Assembly (NCBI RefSeq): GCF_003352185.1
Contig: NZ_CP029608.1
Location: 1,860,001-1,924,000 of the forward strand
Source of the DNA: Pseudomonas kribbensis
GTDB taxonomy: Bacteria; Pseudomonadota; Gammaproteobacteria; Pseudomonadales; Pseudomonadaceae
Direction of reading: 5' to 3'
DNA length: 64,000 nucleotides
The notes beneath the pieces are model-generated. The model saw nothing but the letters and a program-made list of their open reading frames with translations, searched no databases and had not been told where the DNA came from. The position numbers and the translations under genes were made by a program. Positions 25,700-34,214 of this stretch are shown in pieces (positions within the stretch are counted from its first letter, which is position 1; each line of letters starts with the position of its first letter).

Positions 25700-26488
25700 T
25701 TACTCGGCAATCTGCAGCTTGCGCGATTCGGTGTACACGTAGCGCACCTTCTCGTACTCGAACGGCGAGTTCATCTGACCGTAGCGGAAGCGGGTCTGAT
25801 AACGCTTGTCGACCGCACGCAGCGCCCAGATTTCCGGGTGGTTTTCGCTGACTTTCGACACGTTCAGGTAGTTGATCGCCGATTCGGCGGTGTAGTCCAC
25901 GGCCAGGCCGGCGGTGTCGCGGATGTTCGACGGGCCGAGGATCGGCAGTACGAAGTAGGCGCCGCCCGGAACGCCGTAGAAGCCCAGGGTCTGGCCGAAG
26001 TCTTCGTTCTGGCGCGGCAGGCCCATGGCGGTGGCCGGGTCCCACAGGCCGGCGATGCCGATGGTGGTGTTGAGCAGCAGGCGGGCGGTGGTTTCCATCG
26101 AGCGCTTGCCCTTGAACTGCAACAGGCTGTTGACCAGGTTCGGCACGTCGCCAAGGTTGTTGAAGAAGTTGCTCACACCGGAGCGCACGAAACCGGGCGT
26201 GACGTAGCGATAGCCATCGACCACCGGCAGAAACACCCATTGGTCGAAGCGGTAGTTGAAGTGGTAGACCCGGCGGTTCCACGATTCCAGCGGGTCATAC
26301 ACGTTCAGTGCGTTGAGGGTCGAGCGCTCGAATTCGCGCTGGTCCAGCCCCGGGTTGAACTTGAGTTTGGACAGCGGCTCCTTGAAGCCGTCACTGTCGA
26401 CCACCACCGGTGCGTTGGCTTTGCTGTTGTCGGCCTGGGCCACGCCTGCACAGAGTAACGCTGCAAACAGCAGGAGATATTTAGCCAC
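25700..26488 (-). CDS. mlaA: MlaA/VacJ-family outer-membrane phospholipid-removal protein
   Basis: A 262-residue MlaA homologue. It contains DPLESWNRRVYHFNYRFDQW, FFNNLGDVPNLVNSLLQFKG, TTIGIAGLWDPATAMGLPRQ and GVPGGAYFVLPILGPSN, all family landmarks. MlaA in the outer membrane strips mislocalised phospholipids and hands them to MlaC. E. coli MlaA is a lipoprotein, but here the leader (AALLCAGVAQA/DN) has Leu rather than Gly/Ala before Cys, so no lipobox; signal peptidase I cleavage after AQA looks likelier. The start overlaps the end of the hydrolase gene by 8 bases, so the two are coupled. Confidence 0.93.
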   Translation of the reverse strand: MAKYLLLFAALLCAGVAQADNSKANAPVVVDSDGFKEPLSKLKFNPGLDQREFERSTLNALNVYDPLESWNRRVYHFNYRFDQWVFLPVVDGYRYVTPGFVRSGVSNFFNNLGDVPNLVNSLLQFKGKRSMETTARLLLNTTIGIAGLWDPATAMGLPRQNEDFGQTLGFYGVPGGAYFVLPILGPSNIRDTAGLAVDYTAESAINYLNVSKVSENHPEIWALRAVDKRYQTRFRYGQMNSPFEYEKVRYVYTESRKLQIAE

Positions 26489-27779
26489 GGAAGAACTCCA
26501 GCATGGCGTCGCTGTTGACGCGGTAGTTAAGGTTGCCGCAATGGCCGCCCAGTGGGTAAACCGTCAGGCGATCGCCGAAGGTCTTGCGCAGGAAACCGAG
26601 GTCGCCGGGGCCGAGGATCACGTCGTCGGCGTTGTGCATCACGGCGATTTTCGGGCTGTCGTGCAGGTAATCCTTGAGGGCGTACAGGCTGACCTGATCG
26701 ATCAGTTGCAGCAGGCTGCCGCCGTCGGTGCGGGCGCGCCACATCGGGATCACCTGCTCGGTCAGGTAGCAGTCGAAGTCGCATTGCAGCGCACGCTTGA
26801 GGAACGGCGTGAGGCTGGTGCCTTCGGTGATCGGGAATTTCGGCGGGGTGATCAGGCCGCGACGGTTGATCAGGTCCGAGGTGAAGGCGATGTCCGCCGC
26901 CGAGAAGCGGAACGAGGTGCCGATCAGCATCGCCATCTGCTCGTTGCTCAGGTGCTGTTTGGACTGCTGGAAGTCATAGAGCAGTGCGTCGTTGAGGTCG
27001 ATGTAGCCTTTCTGCTGGAAGTAGCGGGTCAGTTTGTTCAACACCAGTTCATAGAAGGTGGTGCTGTTGTTGATGCCCTTGACCTCGGTCTGCACCAGTT
27101 TGTCGAGGTTGGTGATCGAGGTGTACAGGTTGACCGGCGGATTCAGCAGCAGGACTTTCTTGAAGTTGAAGCTGCGGCGGGTTTCGTCCAGGTGAGCGAC
27201 GAACGCTGCGTCCAGCGCACCGAGGCTGTAGCCGCTGAGGTAATAGTCGGTGACCGGTACTTTCGGGTTTTGCGCGCGCACGGCCTGCATCACCCGGTAC
27301 ATGTCTTCGGCGTCTTCCTTGGTCACGCCGGGGGTGGCGAAACGCGAGGCGGCGCTCATGAAGTCGAAACTGGTGGGGGAGGACAGCTGCACCACGTGGT
27401 AGCCGGCCTTGTAGTAGAGCTTTTTCAGGTATTCGTTGAGGCTGCTGTCATACCGCGCGCCGGTGCCGGCAATCAGGAAGATCAGCGGTGCTGCCTTGTC
27501 CTGGGTGGCGATGCGATAGGTGAGTTTTTTCACTGCCCAGAAGTTGTCCGGCAGGATGAACTCGCGTTCCGGGCGCAGGGTGACGCTGCGGTCGGTCTGA
27601 TTGATGTCGTCGTCCGACGGCAACTCCGGACGCAGGTCCGGCGGCGTGGTGGCGATGGTTGCTTCGAACGGGTTGGTCAGCGGATAGCCATAACTGGCGG
27701 CGTCGATATCCACCGCCAGCGCGGACGCACTCAGGATAAGGCCGCCAAACAGGGCGGCGAAGCGCAAGGATCGGAGCAT
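26481..27779 (-). CDS. Secreted alpha/beta hydrolase, coupled to mlaA
   Basis: A 432-residue protein with a signal peptide (LFGGLILSASALA/VD). The nucleophile elbow GYSLGA gives Ser185; the probable acid is in HNADD (Asp385 or 386), and the histidine is His413 in GGHCGN. These make a serine hydrolase triad. The early motif IFLIAGTGARYDSSL is the oxyanion-hole region. Homologues are sometimes labelled serine/threonine protein kinase in databases, which the sequence does not support. Its 8-base overlap with mlaA suggests a periplasmic lipase or esterase acting on lipids handled by the Mla pathway, by inference only. Confidence 0.8.
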   Translation of the reverse strand: MLRSLRFAALFGGLILSASALAVDIDAASYGYPLTNPFEATIATTPPDLRPELPSDDDINQTDRSVTLRPEREFILPDNFWAVKKLTYRIATQDKAAPLIFLIAGTGARYDSSLNEYLKKLYYKAGYHVVQLSSPTSFDFMSAASRFATPGVTKEDAEDMYRVMQAVRAQNPKVPVTDYYLSGYSLGALDAAFVAHLDETRRSFNFKKVLLLNPPVNLYTSITNLDKLVQTEVKGINNSTTFYELVLNKLTRYFQQKGYIDLNDALLYDFQQSKQHLSNEQMAMLIGTSFRFSAADIAFTSDLINRRGLITPPKFPITEGTSLTPFLKRALQCDFDCYLTEQVIPMWRARTDGGSLLQLIDQVSLYALKDYLHDSPKIAVMHNADDVILGPGDLGFLRKTFGDRLTVYPLGGHCGNLNYRVNSDAMLEFFRG

Positions 27780-28002
27780 GAGTGAATCCCTTAAAGGAAG
27801 GTGCCGAATGAGGTTCGCAGGCTATGACCACTGGGTTAGCGCCAAAGTGCCATGCATCGGCACCAATCAGACGGAATTCGGGGTAATAGTAGCCGGACGA
27901 TACACTTTGCGCGGATCGAATGACCAGTTAAGAGTTGTTAGTTCTTGCACACGGCTGGCAGGCGATTAAGCTGGCCGCCGATTTCCTCGTTTGGAGTGTT
28001 CC

Positions 28003-28374
28003 ATGTCCCGCCGCTTGCCCGTGATTCTGCTGCTCGTTCTGTTGCCGTTATGGCTGGCCGCCAGTTATGGCGCGCGTTATGGCTTCATGGAGGACGCGCA
28101 GTGGGTGGGCATCTGCGTTGACGAGGCGAGCCGTTGGGAGTGTTCGGTGCGCTCGAACCTGGGCCTGATGATTCATTTCCAGATGCTCGGCTGGGCGGCG
28201 GTCGCGGCTGCCGTGATCGGTTTTGTCGTGCCGGGACGGGCAGGGTGGTGGTTGGCGGTGCTGGCGCTGGTGTTCGGGTTTCCGGCGCTGGCGTTGTACA
28301 ACACCACGCTGGCGGTGTTTGCGGTGGTGATTGCCGGGTTGCGGTTGGTGCGGGAATCCCGCGTCGCCAACTGA
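28003..28374 (+). CDS. Small inner-membrane protein of unknown function
   Basis: A 123-residue protein with an N-terminal hydrophobic segment (PVILLLVLLPLWLAASYGAR) and two or three further membrane helices (about 53-75 and 80-115). Between them lies a short loop with two cysteines (VGICVDEASRWECSVRS), which may form a disulfide outside the cytoplasm. Start chosen at ATG 28003, after TTGGAG. I do not recognise a family. It converges with the GH17 gene and shares its terminator. Confidence 0.7.
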   Translation: MSRRLPVILLLVLLPLWLAASYGARYGFMEDAQWVGICVDEASRWECSVRSNLGLMIHFQMLGWAAVAAAVIGFVVPGRAGWWLAVLALVFGFPALALYNTTLAVFAVVIAGLRLVRESRVAN

Positions 28375-28385
28375 CTGGTAGTGCT

Positions 28386-28409
28386 GCATCGCGGGCTAGC
28401 CCGCGATGC
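28386..28409. terminator. Perfect 24-bp palindrome, likely bidirectional terminator
   Basis: GCATCGCGGGCT and AGCCCGCGATGC are exact complements with no spacer, followed by TTTT. It lies between the convergent membrane-protein and GH17 genes and resembles a shortened REP unit. Confidence 0.75.
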
Positions 28410-28425
28410 TTTTAGTTACTGAAGA

Positions 28426-29979
28426 TCAGCGGTTGCGAATCCGCAGGCAGCGCCACAACGCGGCCACCATCAACCCGCTGACCAGCGCCCAGCCCCAGGC
28501 CTGCTGATTCTGCAGGCCTTCACGGAACAGCTGCGGCGCAATGCAGGCACCGATGATGAAGGTCAGCAGGGCAATTTCCCGACGGGCCACCGGCACCGGG
28601 CGGCACAGGTAAACCAGTGCCGGCAGAATGAACGCCGCACTCGCGAAGCTGCGATAGCGCGGATCGAACACCATCTCCAGCACCATTATCGCTGCCGCAA
28701 AACCGGCCGCGGCAACCAGCCAGCCGGCTTGTCGTTCGAACGCATTGAAGGCGCGTTCACGCCAGCCGGTGCGGGCGCTCAAGGTCAGCGCGGCGTGCGC
28801 CAGCACCAGCAGATTCAATACGGTCAGCAGGCCGACCCATACCCATTCGCTGGCGAAGCGTGTGGTCAGCCATGCCAGGTTGGCCCAGGCACCGATCGAA
28901 CAAGCGGCGAGGGCGCCCAGCAATGGCAGCACCAGCGCTGAACCCGTGGTGCGAACCCGACCGCCAAGAACCAGCGTGCCGAAGAAGATCAAGCCGCCGA
29001 TTGCCAGCCAGCGCGACCAGTCAGGCACGTTCGACACCGGCCCGGCCAGCACGCCTTTGTCCTGGCGATCCGCATCGAACAGTCCCCAGTAACCACCGAC
29101 CGCGCCTTCGCTGCCGCGCTTCCACGGCTGGTCGAACGCTTCGATCAGGTTGTAATGCCAGCCTTGCTGTTCGGCCAGGGTGACAAAACCGCGAATGAAC
29201 TTCGCTTCGTTGACCCGGCTCGGCAACGCGGTCTCCCGCTGACGGCCTTCGCTCGGCCAGCCGGTTTCGCCAATCATCACGTCCTTGGGGGCGAACTTGT
29301 TGCCGAACACCTGGCGCACATCGGCCACGTGTTGCAGGGCAACATCGATGTTCGAAGGATCATCCTCCCAGTACGGCAGCAAATGAATGGTCAGGAAGTC
29401 CACCGCCGGCGCAACTTCCGGGTGCTTGAGCCAGAACTCCCAGACATCGGCGTAGGTCACCGGCTGCTTGATATGGCTTTTGACCTTATTGATCAGCTTC
29501 GCCAGTTGCGCCCCGGTGACTTCCTTGCGCAGCAGAGCTTCGTTGCCGACGATCACGGCACTGACCACGTCCGGGTTGGCGTTGGCCGAGGCGATCAGCA
29601 GATCGACTTCCTTCTCGGTGTCCACCGGGTTGCTGTTGACCCAGGCGCCGATCATCAGCTTCAAACCATGCTTGCGCGCCAGTTCCGGCAGGGCTTCGAG
29701 GCCGGTCATGGAATAGGTGCGGATGCATTCGAAGCGGGTGGCGAGCAGGGCGAGGTCGGCGTCCATGCGCTCCGGGCGCAGTTTGAACGGCACGTCGAAC
29801 GGCGACTGATCCTTGTCGAACGGCGTGTAGGAGGCGCATTGCAACTTGTGGGTCGGGGTGGCGACGTCCGGCAGGATCACCGGTTTGCCGAGGCCGTACC
29901 AGAAGCCGCAAAGCGCAAATAGGCCGAGCAGGCAGGCGAACAGATAAGGAAGAAAAGGAAAGCGGGAGGATGCGGACAT
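28426..29979 (-). CDS. Membrane-bound GH17-type beta-1,3-glucan glucanosyltransferase/glucanase
   Basis: A 517-residue protein. An N-terminal membrane helix (LPYLFACLLGLFALCGFWYG) is followed by a GH17 TIM barrel, then about six C-terminal membrane helices from residue 335 on. Catalytic residues appear as Glu147 in IVGNEALLR (acid/base) and Glu238 in MIGETGWPS (nucleophile). Similar Pseudomonas proteins (Glt/Bgt17 type) transfer beta-1,3-glucan segments and are associated with periplasmic cyclic glucan made by NdvB. No ndvB is visible here. The start at 29979 was chosen to place the signal-anchor close to the N-terminus; it has no clear Shine-Dalgarno. Confidence 0.88.
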   Translation of the reverse strand: MSASSRFPFLPYLFACLLGLFALCGFWYGLGKPVILPDVATPTHKLQCASYTPFDKDQSPFDVPFKLRPERMDADLALLATRFECIRTYSMTGLEALPELARKHGLKLMIGAWVNSNPVDTEKEVDLLIASANANPDVVSAVIVGNEALLRKEVTGAQLAKLINKVKSHIKQPVTYADVWEFWLKHPEVAPAVDFLTIHLLPYWEDDPSNIDVALQHVADVRQVFGNKFAPKDVMIGETGWPSEGRQRETALPSRVNEAKFIRGFVTLAEQQGWHYNLIEAFDQPWKRGSEGAVGGYWGLFDADRQDKGVLAGPVSNVPDWSRWLAIGGLIFFGTLVLGGRVRTTGSALVLPLLGALAACSIGAWANLAWLTTRFASEWVWVGLLTVLNLLVLAHAALTLSARTGWRERAFNAFERQAGWLVAAAGFAAAIMVLEMVFDPRYRSFASAAFILPALVYLCRPVPVARREIALLTFIIGACIAPQLFREGLQNQQAWGWALVSGLMVAALWRCLRIRNR

Positions 29980-30041
29980 GGTCAGGCCGAGTGGCTGCAA
30001 AGCGACGCATGTTACCTGCATTTATAGAGGGGTTGGTGGCC

Positions 30042-30060
30042 TGCATGTTTTTGACATGCA
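30042..30060. repeat. Inverted repeat upstream of the GH17 gene
   Basis: TGCATGT and ACATGCA surround TTTTG, 63 bases upstream of the GH17 start. It could be an operator, but nothing identifies a regulator. The rest of 30061-30308 shows no gene. Confidence 0.4.
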
Positions 30061-30308
30061 AAGTTCGGGCGGATTGTCTGGCGTCAAATATTCAGACGCA
30101 GTTAATGGCTTTCTGATGTCGTTTCTCGTTGCTTCGAGGTCGCTGGCAGAGCAGGTCGCTGTGTGCGTCAGGTTGATGATCAAAGCCATCAGTACTCCGC
30201 TGATGTTCGAACGAGTTTGCGGTCAGGCGTGATGGGGGCGCTGTGCACCATAACAATACGTTGACGATGCCCGGCATCCGTCGGGCGCAGCATTTCGGGG
30301 AAGTAACG

Positions 30309-31160
30309 ATGAAGATGCGACGACTTTTAGGCGCAGGTGCCGCTCTGGTGCTTGCGATGAGCTCCACTTTCGCCAGCGCTGAAAAACAGACCCTGAACAT
30401 CGGTTACGTTGACGGCTGGTCCGACAGCGTCGCGACCACCCACGTGGCGGCCGAGGTGATCAAACAGAAACTCGGCTACGACGTGAAACTCCAGGCCGTC
30501 GCCACCGGGATCATGTGGCAGGGCGTTGCCACCGGCAAACTCGACGCCATGCTGTCGGCCTGGCTGCCGGTGACCCACGGCGAGTACTGGGCGAAGAACA
30601 AGGATCTGGTCGTCGATTACGGCCCGAACTTCAAGGACGCGAAAATCGGCCTGATCGTGCCCGAGTACGTCAAAGCCAAATCCATCGAAGACCTGAAAAC
30701 CGACGACAGCTTCAAGAATCGCATCGTCGGCATCGACGCCGGCTCAGGTGTGATGCTCAAGACCGATCAGGCGATCAAGGATTACGGCCTGACCGGTTAC
30801 ACCCTCAAGGCCAGTTCCGGCGCCGGCATGATCGCCGAGCTGACCCGCGCCGAGAAAAAGAACGAATCCATCGCCGTGACCGGCTGGGTGCCGCACTGGA
30901 TGTTCGCCAAGTGGAAGCTGCGCTTCCTCGACGACCCGAAAGGCGTGTATGGCGCGGCTGAAACCGTGAACAGCATCGGCAGCAAAGAGCTGGATGCCAA
31001 GGCGCCGGAAGTGGCGAAGTTCCTGAAGAACTTCCAGTGGGCCTCCAAAGACGAAATCGGTCAGGTGATGCTGGCGATTCAGGACGGTGCCAAACCTGAA
31101 GCCGCTGCCAAGGACTGGGTCGCCAAACACCCAGACCGCGTGGCTGAATGGACTAAATAA
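30309..31160 (+). CDS. betX: Glycine betaine-binding protein BetX (ABC transporter component)
   Basis: A 283-residue OpuAC-type periplasmic binding protein. The signal peptide ends at STFASA/EK. Aromatic ligand-cage residues are seen in YVDGWSDSVATTHVAAEVI, GIMWQGVATGKLDAMLSAWL and VTGWVPHWMFAKWKL; betaine is held by a Trp box. There is no permease or ATPase gene next to it, as for Pseudomonas BetX, CaiX and CbcX, which share the CbcWV core. The betX symbol rests on my recollection that P. aeruginosa betX also precedes the yjcH-actP pair. ATG 30309 follows GGGGAAGTAACG; the longer frame from 30243 lacks support. Confidence 0.82.
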   Translation: MKMRRLLGAGAALVLAMSSTFASAEKQTLNIGYVDGWSDSVATTHVAAEVIKQKLGYDVKLQAVATGIMWQGVATGKLDAMLSAWLPVTHGEYWAKNKDLVVDYGPNFKDAKIGLIVPEYVKAKSIEDLKTDDSFKNRIVGIDAGSGVMLKTDQAIKDYGLTGYTLKASSGAGMIAELTRAEKKNESIAVTGWVPHWMFAKWKLRFLDDPKGVYGAAETVNSIGSKELDAKAPEVAKFLKNFQWASKDEIGQVMLAIQDGAKPEAAAKDWVAKHPDRVAEWTK

Positions 31161-31179
31161 ACGCTGCACCGCTTTACCC

Positions 31180-31268
31180 TGTGGGAGCGAGCCTGCTCGC
31201 GATGCGATCTGCCAGTCGACTCAAGAGGTGACTGACAAGACGCCTTCGCGAGCAGGCTCGCTCCCACA
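31180..31268. repeat. REP pair between betX and yjcH
   Basis: GAGCGAGCCTGCTCGCGATG (31185-31204) and, inverted, CTTCGCGAGCAGGCTCGCTC (31244-31263) are intact REP units that continue into the TGTGG and CCACA flanks, 39 bases apart. Confidence 0.92.
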
Positions 31269-31394
31269 TTTATTTGTACAGTCCTGAAATTGGCATAACG
31301 GTCATGGCGTTCTACTACTAAGGTCGTCTGGAAGCCGGCTCGCAGCCGCATACAGTGGATACGTTCCAAAAATAAAAATCTGTGCTGCGAGGAT

Positions 31395-31402
31395 AAAAAC
31401 AA
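31395..31402 (+). promoter_or_regulatory. Candidate Hfq/Crc catabolite motif at yjcH start
   Basis: AAAAACAA overlaps the first base of the yjcH start codon and fits the AANAANAA motif bound by Hfq with Crc during catabolite repression in Pseudomonas. Acetate uptake is a plausible target. Confidence 0.4.
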
Positions 31403-31713
31403 TGAACGACAGCATTTACCTCTCTATTCAGAACAGCCCGCGCTTCAAGGAGCTGGTGAAAAAAAGGGAAAGGTTCGCCTGGATACTCTCGGCGATCATG
31501 CTAGGGCTCTACTCCGGTTTCATTCTGCTGATCGCGTACGGGCCGCAAGTGCTCGGGACCAAAATCAGCGCCGGTTCTTCGATCACCTGGGGCATCCCCA
31601 TCGGTGTCGGGCTGATTGTCTCGGCTTTCATCCTGACCGGCATCTACGTGCGCCGCGCCAATGGCGAGTTCGACGACCTGAACAATGCGATTCTCAAGGA
31701 GGCTCAGCAATGA
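31402..31713 (+). CDS. yjcH: DUF485 membrane protein YjcH
   Basis: A 103-residue protein of the DUF485 family with two membrane helices (about 28-52 and 64-86) and the conserved [17 protein letters not shown] entry segment. It is nearly always paired with the acetate permease ActP, with which it overlaps by 4 bases (ATGA). It probably aids assembly or activity of the symporter; its own function is unproven. Confidence 0.93.
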   Translation: MNDSIYLSIQNSPRFKELVKKRERFAWILSAIMLGLYSGFILLIAYGPQVLGTKISAGSSITWGIPIGVGLIVSAFILTGIYVRRANGEFDDLNNAILKEAQQ

Positions 31714-33368
31714 TCCGGCGTCTACTGGCTCTATTGAGCATCGCAGCGTTCGCTCCGGCCGCCTGGGCCGCTGACGCCCTGACCGGCGAAGTCCACAAAC
31801 AACCGCTCAACGTTTCCGCGATCGTCATGTTCGTGGTGTTCGTCGGCGCGACCCTGTGCATCACGTACTGGGCCTCCAAACGCAACAAGTCGGCTGCCGA
31901 CTACTATGCGGCGGGTGGCAAGATCACCGGTTTCCAGAACGGTCTGGCGATTGCCGGTGACTACATGTCGGCGGCGTCTTTCCTGGGGATTTCCGCGCTG
32001 GTGTTCACCTCTGGCTACGACGGCCTGATCTACTCGATCGGCTTCCTGGTGGGCTGGCCGATCATTCTGTTCCTGATCGCCGAGCGCCTGCGCAACCTGG
32101 GTAAATACACCTTTGCCGACGTGGCGTCCTACCGCCTCGGGCAAACCCAGATCCGCACGCTGTCGGCCTGCGGTTCGCTGGTGGTGGTGGCGTTCTACCT
32201 GATCGCGCAAATGGTCGGCGCCGGCAAGCTGATCCAGCTGCTGTTCGGCCTCGACTACCACGTTGCGGTGATTCTGGTGGGTATCCTGATGTGCCTGTAC
32301 GTGCTGTTCGGCGGCATGCTGGCGACCACCTGGGTGCAGATCATCAAGGCTGTGCTGTTGCTGTCCGGTGCCTCGTTCATGGCGCTGATGGTGATGAAGC
32401 ACGTCAACTTCGACTTCAACACCCTGTTCTCCGAATCCATCAAGGTTCACGCCAAGGGCGAAGCGATCATGAGCCCCGGCGGTCTGGTGAAAGACCCGAT
32501 CTCGGCGTTCTCCCTCGGCCTGGCACTGATGTTCGGTACCGCCGGCCTGCCGCACATCCTGATGCGCTTCTTCACCGTGAGCGACGCGAAGGAAGCCCGC
32601 AAGAGCGTGCTGTATGCGACCGGTTTCATTGGCTACTTCTACATCCTGACCTTCATCATCGGCTTCGGCGCGATCCTGCTGGTCAGCACCAACCCGGCCT
32701 TTAAAGATGCGGCGGGCGCTCTGCTCGGCGGCAACAACATGGCGGCGGTGCACCTGGCCAACGCCGTGGGCGGCAGCATCTTCCTCGGCTTCATCTCGGC
32801 GGTGGCGTTCGCGACCATCCTGGCGGTAGTAGCCGGTCTGACCCTGGCCGGTGCTTCGGCGGTGTCTCACGACCTGTACGCCAGCGTGATCAAGAAGGGC
32901 AAGGCCAACGAGAAGGATGAGATCCGCGTTTCGAAGATCACCACCGTCGCACTGGGCGTGCTGGCAATCGGCCTGGGCATCCTGTTCGAAAGCCAGAACA
33001 TCGCGTTCATGGTGGGCCTGGCGTTCTCCATTGCGGCGAGCTGCAACTTCCCGGTGCTGCTGCTTTCGATGTACTGGAAGAAACTGACCACCCGTGGCGC
33101 CATGATTGGCGGCTGGCTGGGTCTGGTAAGTGCGGTGGGCCTGATGATTCTTGGCCCGACCATCTGGGTGCAGATTCTGCATCATGAGAAGGCGATCTTC
33201 CCTTATGAGTATCCGGCGCTGTTCTCGATGATCATTGCGTTCATTGGGATCTGGTTCTTCTCGGTTACCGATAAATCGGCGGCGGCAGAGAATGAGCGTG
33301 CGCTGTTCTTCCCGCAGTTTGTGCGTTCGCAGACGGGGTTGGGGGCTAGTGGGGCGGTTTCGCACTGA
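31710..33368 (+). CDS. actP: Cation/acetate symporter ActP
   Basis: A 552-residue sodium:solute symporter (SSS family) with an N-terminal signal-like segment ([13 protein letters not shown]) and about thirteen membrane helices. Family features include [40 protein letters not shown] and [15 protein letters not shown]. It imports acetate, glycolate and related monocarboxylates. The pairing with yjcH is diagnostic. Glycolate/glyoxylate-type substrates connect it loosely to the gcl cluster at 12-14 kb. Confidence 0.95.
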   Translation: MIRRLLALLSIAAFAPAAWAADALTGEVHKQPLNVSAIVMFVVFVGATLCITYWASKRNKSAADYYAAGGKITGFQNGLAIAGDYMSAASFLGISALVFTSGYDGLIYSIGFLVGWPIILFLIAERLRNLGKYTFADVASYRLGQTQIRTLSACGSLVVVAFYLIAQMVGAGKLIQLLFGLDYHVAVILVGILMCLYVLFGGMLATTWVQIIKAVLLLSGASFMALMVMKHVNFDFNTLFSESIKVHAKGEAIMSPGGLVKDPISAFSLGLALMFGTAGLPHILMRFFTVSDAKEARKSVLYATGFIGYFYILTFIIGFGAILLVSTNPAFKDAAGALLGGNNMAAVHLANAVGGSIFLGFISAVAFATILAVVAGLTLAGASAVSHDLYASVIKKGKANEKDEIRVSKITTVALGVLAIGLGILFESQNIAFMVGLAFSIAASCNFPVLLLSMYWKKLTTRGAMIGGWLGLVSAVGLMILGPTIWVQILHHEKAIFPYEYPALFSMIIAFIGIWFFSVTDKSAAAENERALFFPQFVRSQTGLGASGAVSH

Positions 33369-33404
33369 GGCTTCTAGGTTGAATATGTAGGTTGAGTTGA
33401 ATGG

Positions 33405-33440
33405 AAATGCCCTGGTCGAGAGATTGGGGCATTTTTTTTG
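33405..33440 (+). terminator. Rho-independent terminator of yjcH-actP
   Basis: AAATGCCC and GGGCATTT pair around a 14-base loop, followed by TTTT. Confidence 0.8.
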
Positions 33441-33612
33441 GTGGTTTTTTGATTGGGGGTATATCCGTTGCTGCGGTAACGGCTTCTTAGGGTTCCGCCC
33501 TTACGGCGGGTCACTTTTTACAAACGCCTAAAAAGTAACCAAAAACGCTTGCTCCTACGTCCGGCCCGCTCGCTGAGGCTCGGGGTTCCTTCGCTCCGGG
33601 ATTCATCCGGTG

Positions 33613-33653
33613 GGCATCGCCTACGGTTTGCTTCGCTGCACCTCCTCTCGATG
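33613..33653 (+). repeat. Left copy of the exact 41-bp inverted core
   Basis: Starts GGCATCGCCTACGGTTTG and ends CACCTCCTCTCGATG. It is the exact reverse complement of 33905-33945. Confidence 0.95.
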
Positions 33654-33904
33654 TGTTTGGCTTCGCCAAACGGTCGATGCGCTCCCACCCCCGGATGAAT
33701 CCCTCCACTCAGCCTTCCGACGTCGCCCGAAGATCAAAAGCGGTACTTGAGCTAACGCTCATCGTGTTGAGTGGTGAGTGGTGAGCAGGGGGATGCTCTT
33801 GATCTGGCTTTTGATGTGGCTTTTGATTTTTTGCCCCTTCGGCAGGCCGAGCGGAGGTGTTCATCAGGGGGTAGGCGCGCAGCGCCGTGCGGCGAAGCCG
33901 CATT

Positions 33905-33945
33905 CATCGAGAGGAGGTGCAGCGAAGCAAACCGTAGGCGATGCC
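33905..33945 (-). repeat. Right copy of the exact 41-bp inverted core
   Basis: Starts CATCGAGAGGAGGTGCAGCG and ends CGTAGGCGATGCC. Complete identity over 41 bases against weaker arms suggests recent copying, correction between arms, or selection on this core. Confidence 0.95.
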
Positions 33946-34142
33946 CCCTGATGGACACCGTAGCGAGGGAACACTGAGCCTAAGCGAAGTGCCGTACGCC
34001 GGGGCAAAGCCTTTTGGTTCCTTTTTGGCGTTTGAAAAAGGGACTCGCTGTAAGAGCGAAACCGCCAGCGGCAGCACCCGCAGAAACGGATATGTACCCA
34101 ATCTACAAAAAACAGTCGGCCCAAAGGCCGCTGAGATACCCC

Positions 34143-34177
34143 AAACAAAAACGGCCCCCATTCACATGGAGGCCGTT
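34143..34177 (-). terminator. Rho-independent terminator of gltA
   Basis: On the minus strand AACGGCC and GGCCGTT enclose a loop, with TTTTGTTT after. It is 38 bases beyond the gltA stop. Confidence 0.85.
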
Positions 34178-34214
34178 CCCGGTACAACGTTAAGACGTTA
34201 TCGCAAGACAAGTC

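Larger units (their letters stand above)
33490..34070. repeat. About 580-bp near-palindrome (long inverted repeat), no convincing gene
   Basis: The stretch between actP and gltA folds on itself. The left arm runs from about 33490 to 33735 and the right arm from about 33835 to 34070. A core of 41 bases is identical in inverted form at 33613-33653 and 33905-33945. Outside it the arms match at roughly three in four positions: for instance GGTTCCGCCCTTACGGCG near the left end faces CGCTGTAAGAGCGAAACC near the right. Each arm also carries its own small hairpin (33655-33671 and 33888-33904) and a TTTTTA/TAAAAA or similar pair. Short frames exist on both strands and the two arms give similar peptides, but none has a start with a ribosome site or a known domain. 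Similar long GC-rich intergenic repeats occur in fluorescent pseudomonads; the function is unknown. Confidence 0.85.

Noticed and set aside
25644..26282. Frame shifted reading within mlaA suggesting a frameshifted gene
   Set aside because: The mlaA frame is continuous from 26488 to 25700 with all family motifs; the other frame is a shadow.
30243..30308. Upstream start for betX
   Set aside because: The extra 22 residues precede a normal signal peptide that begins at ATG 30309.
33504..34211. Short open frames inside the long inverted repeat
   Set aside because: They exist on both strands with similar peptides because the arms are copies; none has a family match or ribosome site.
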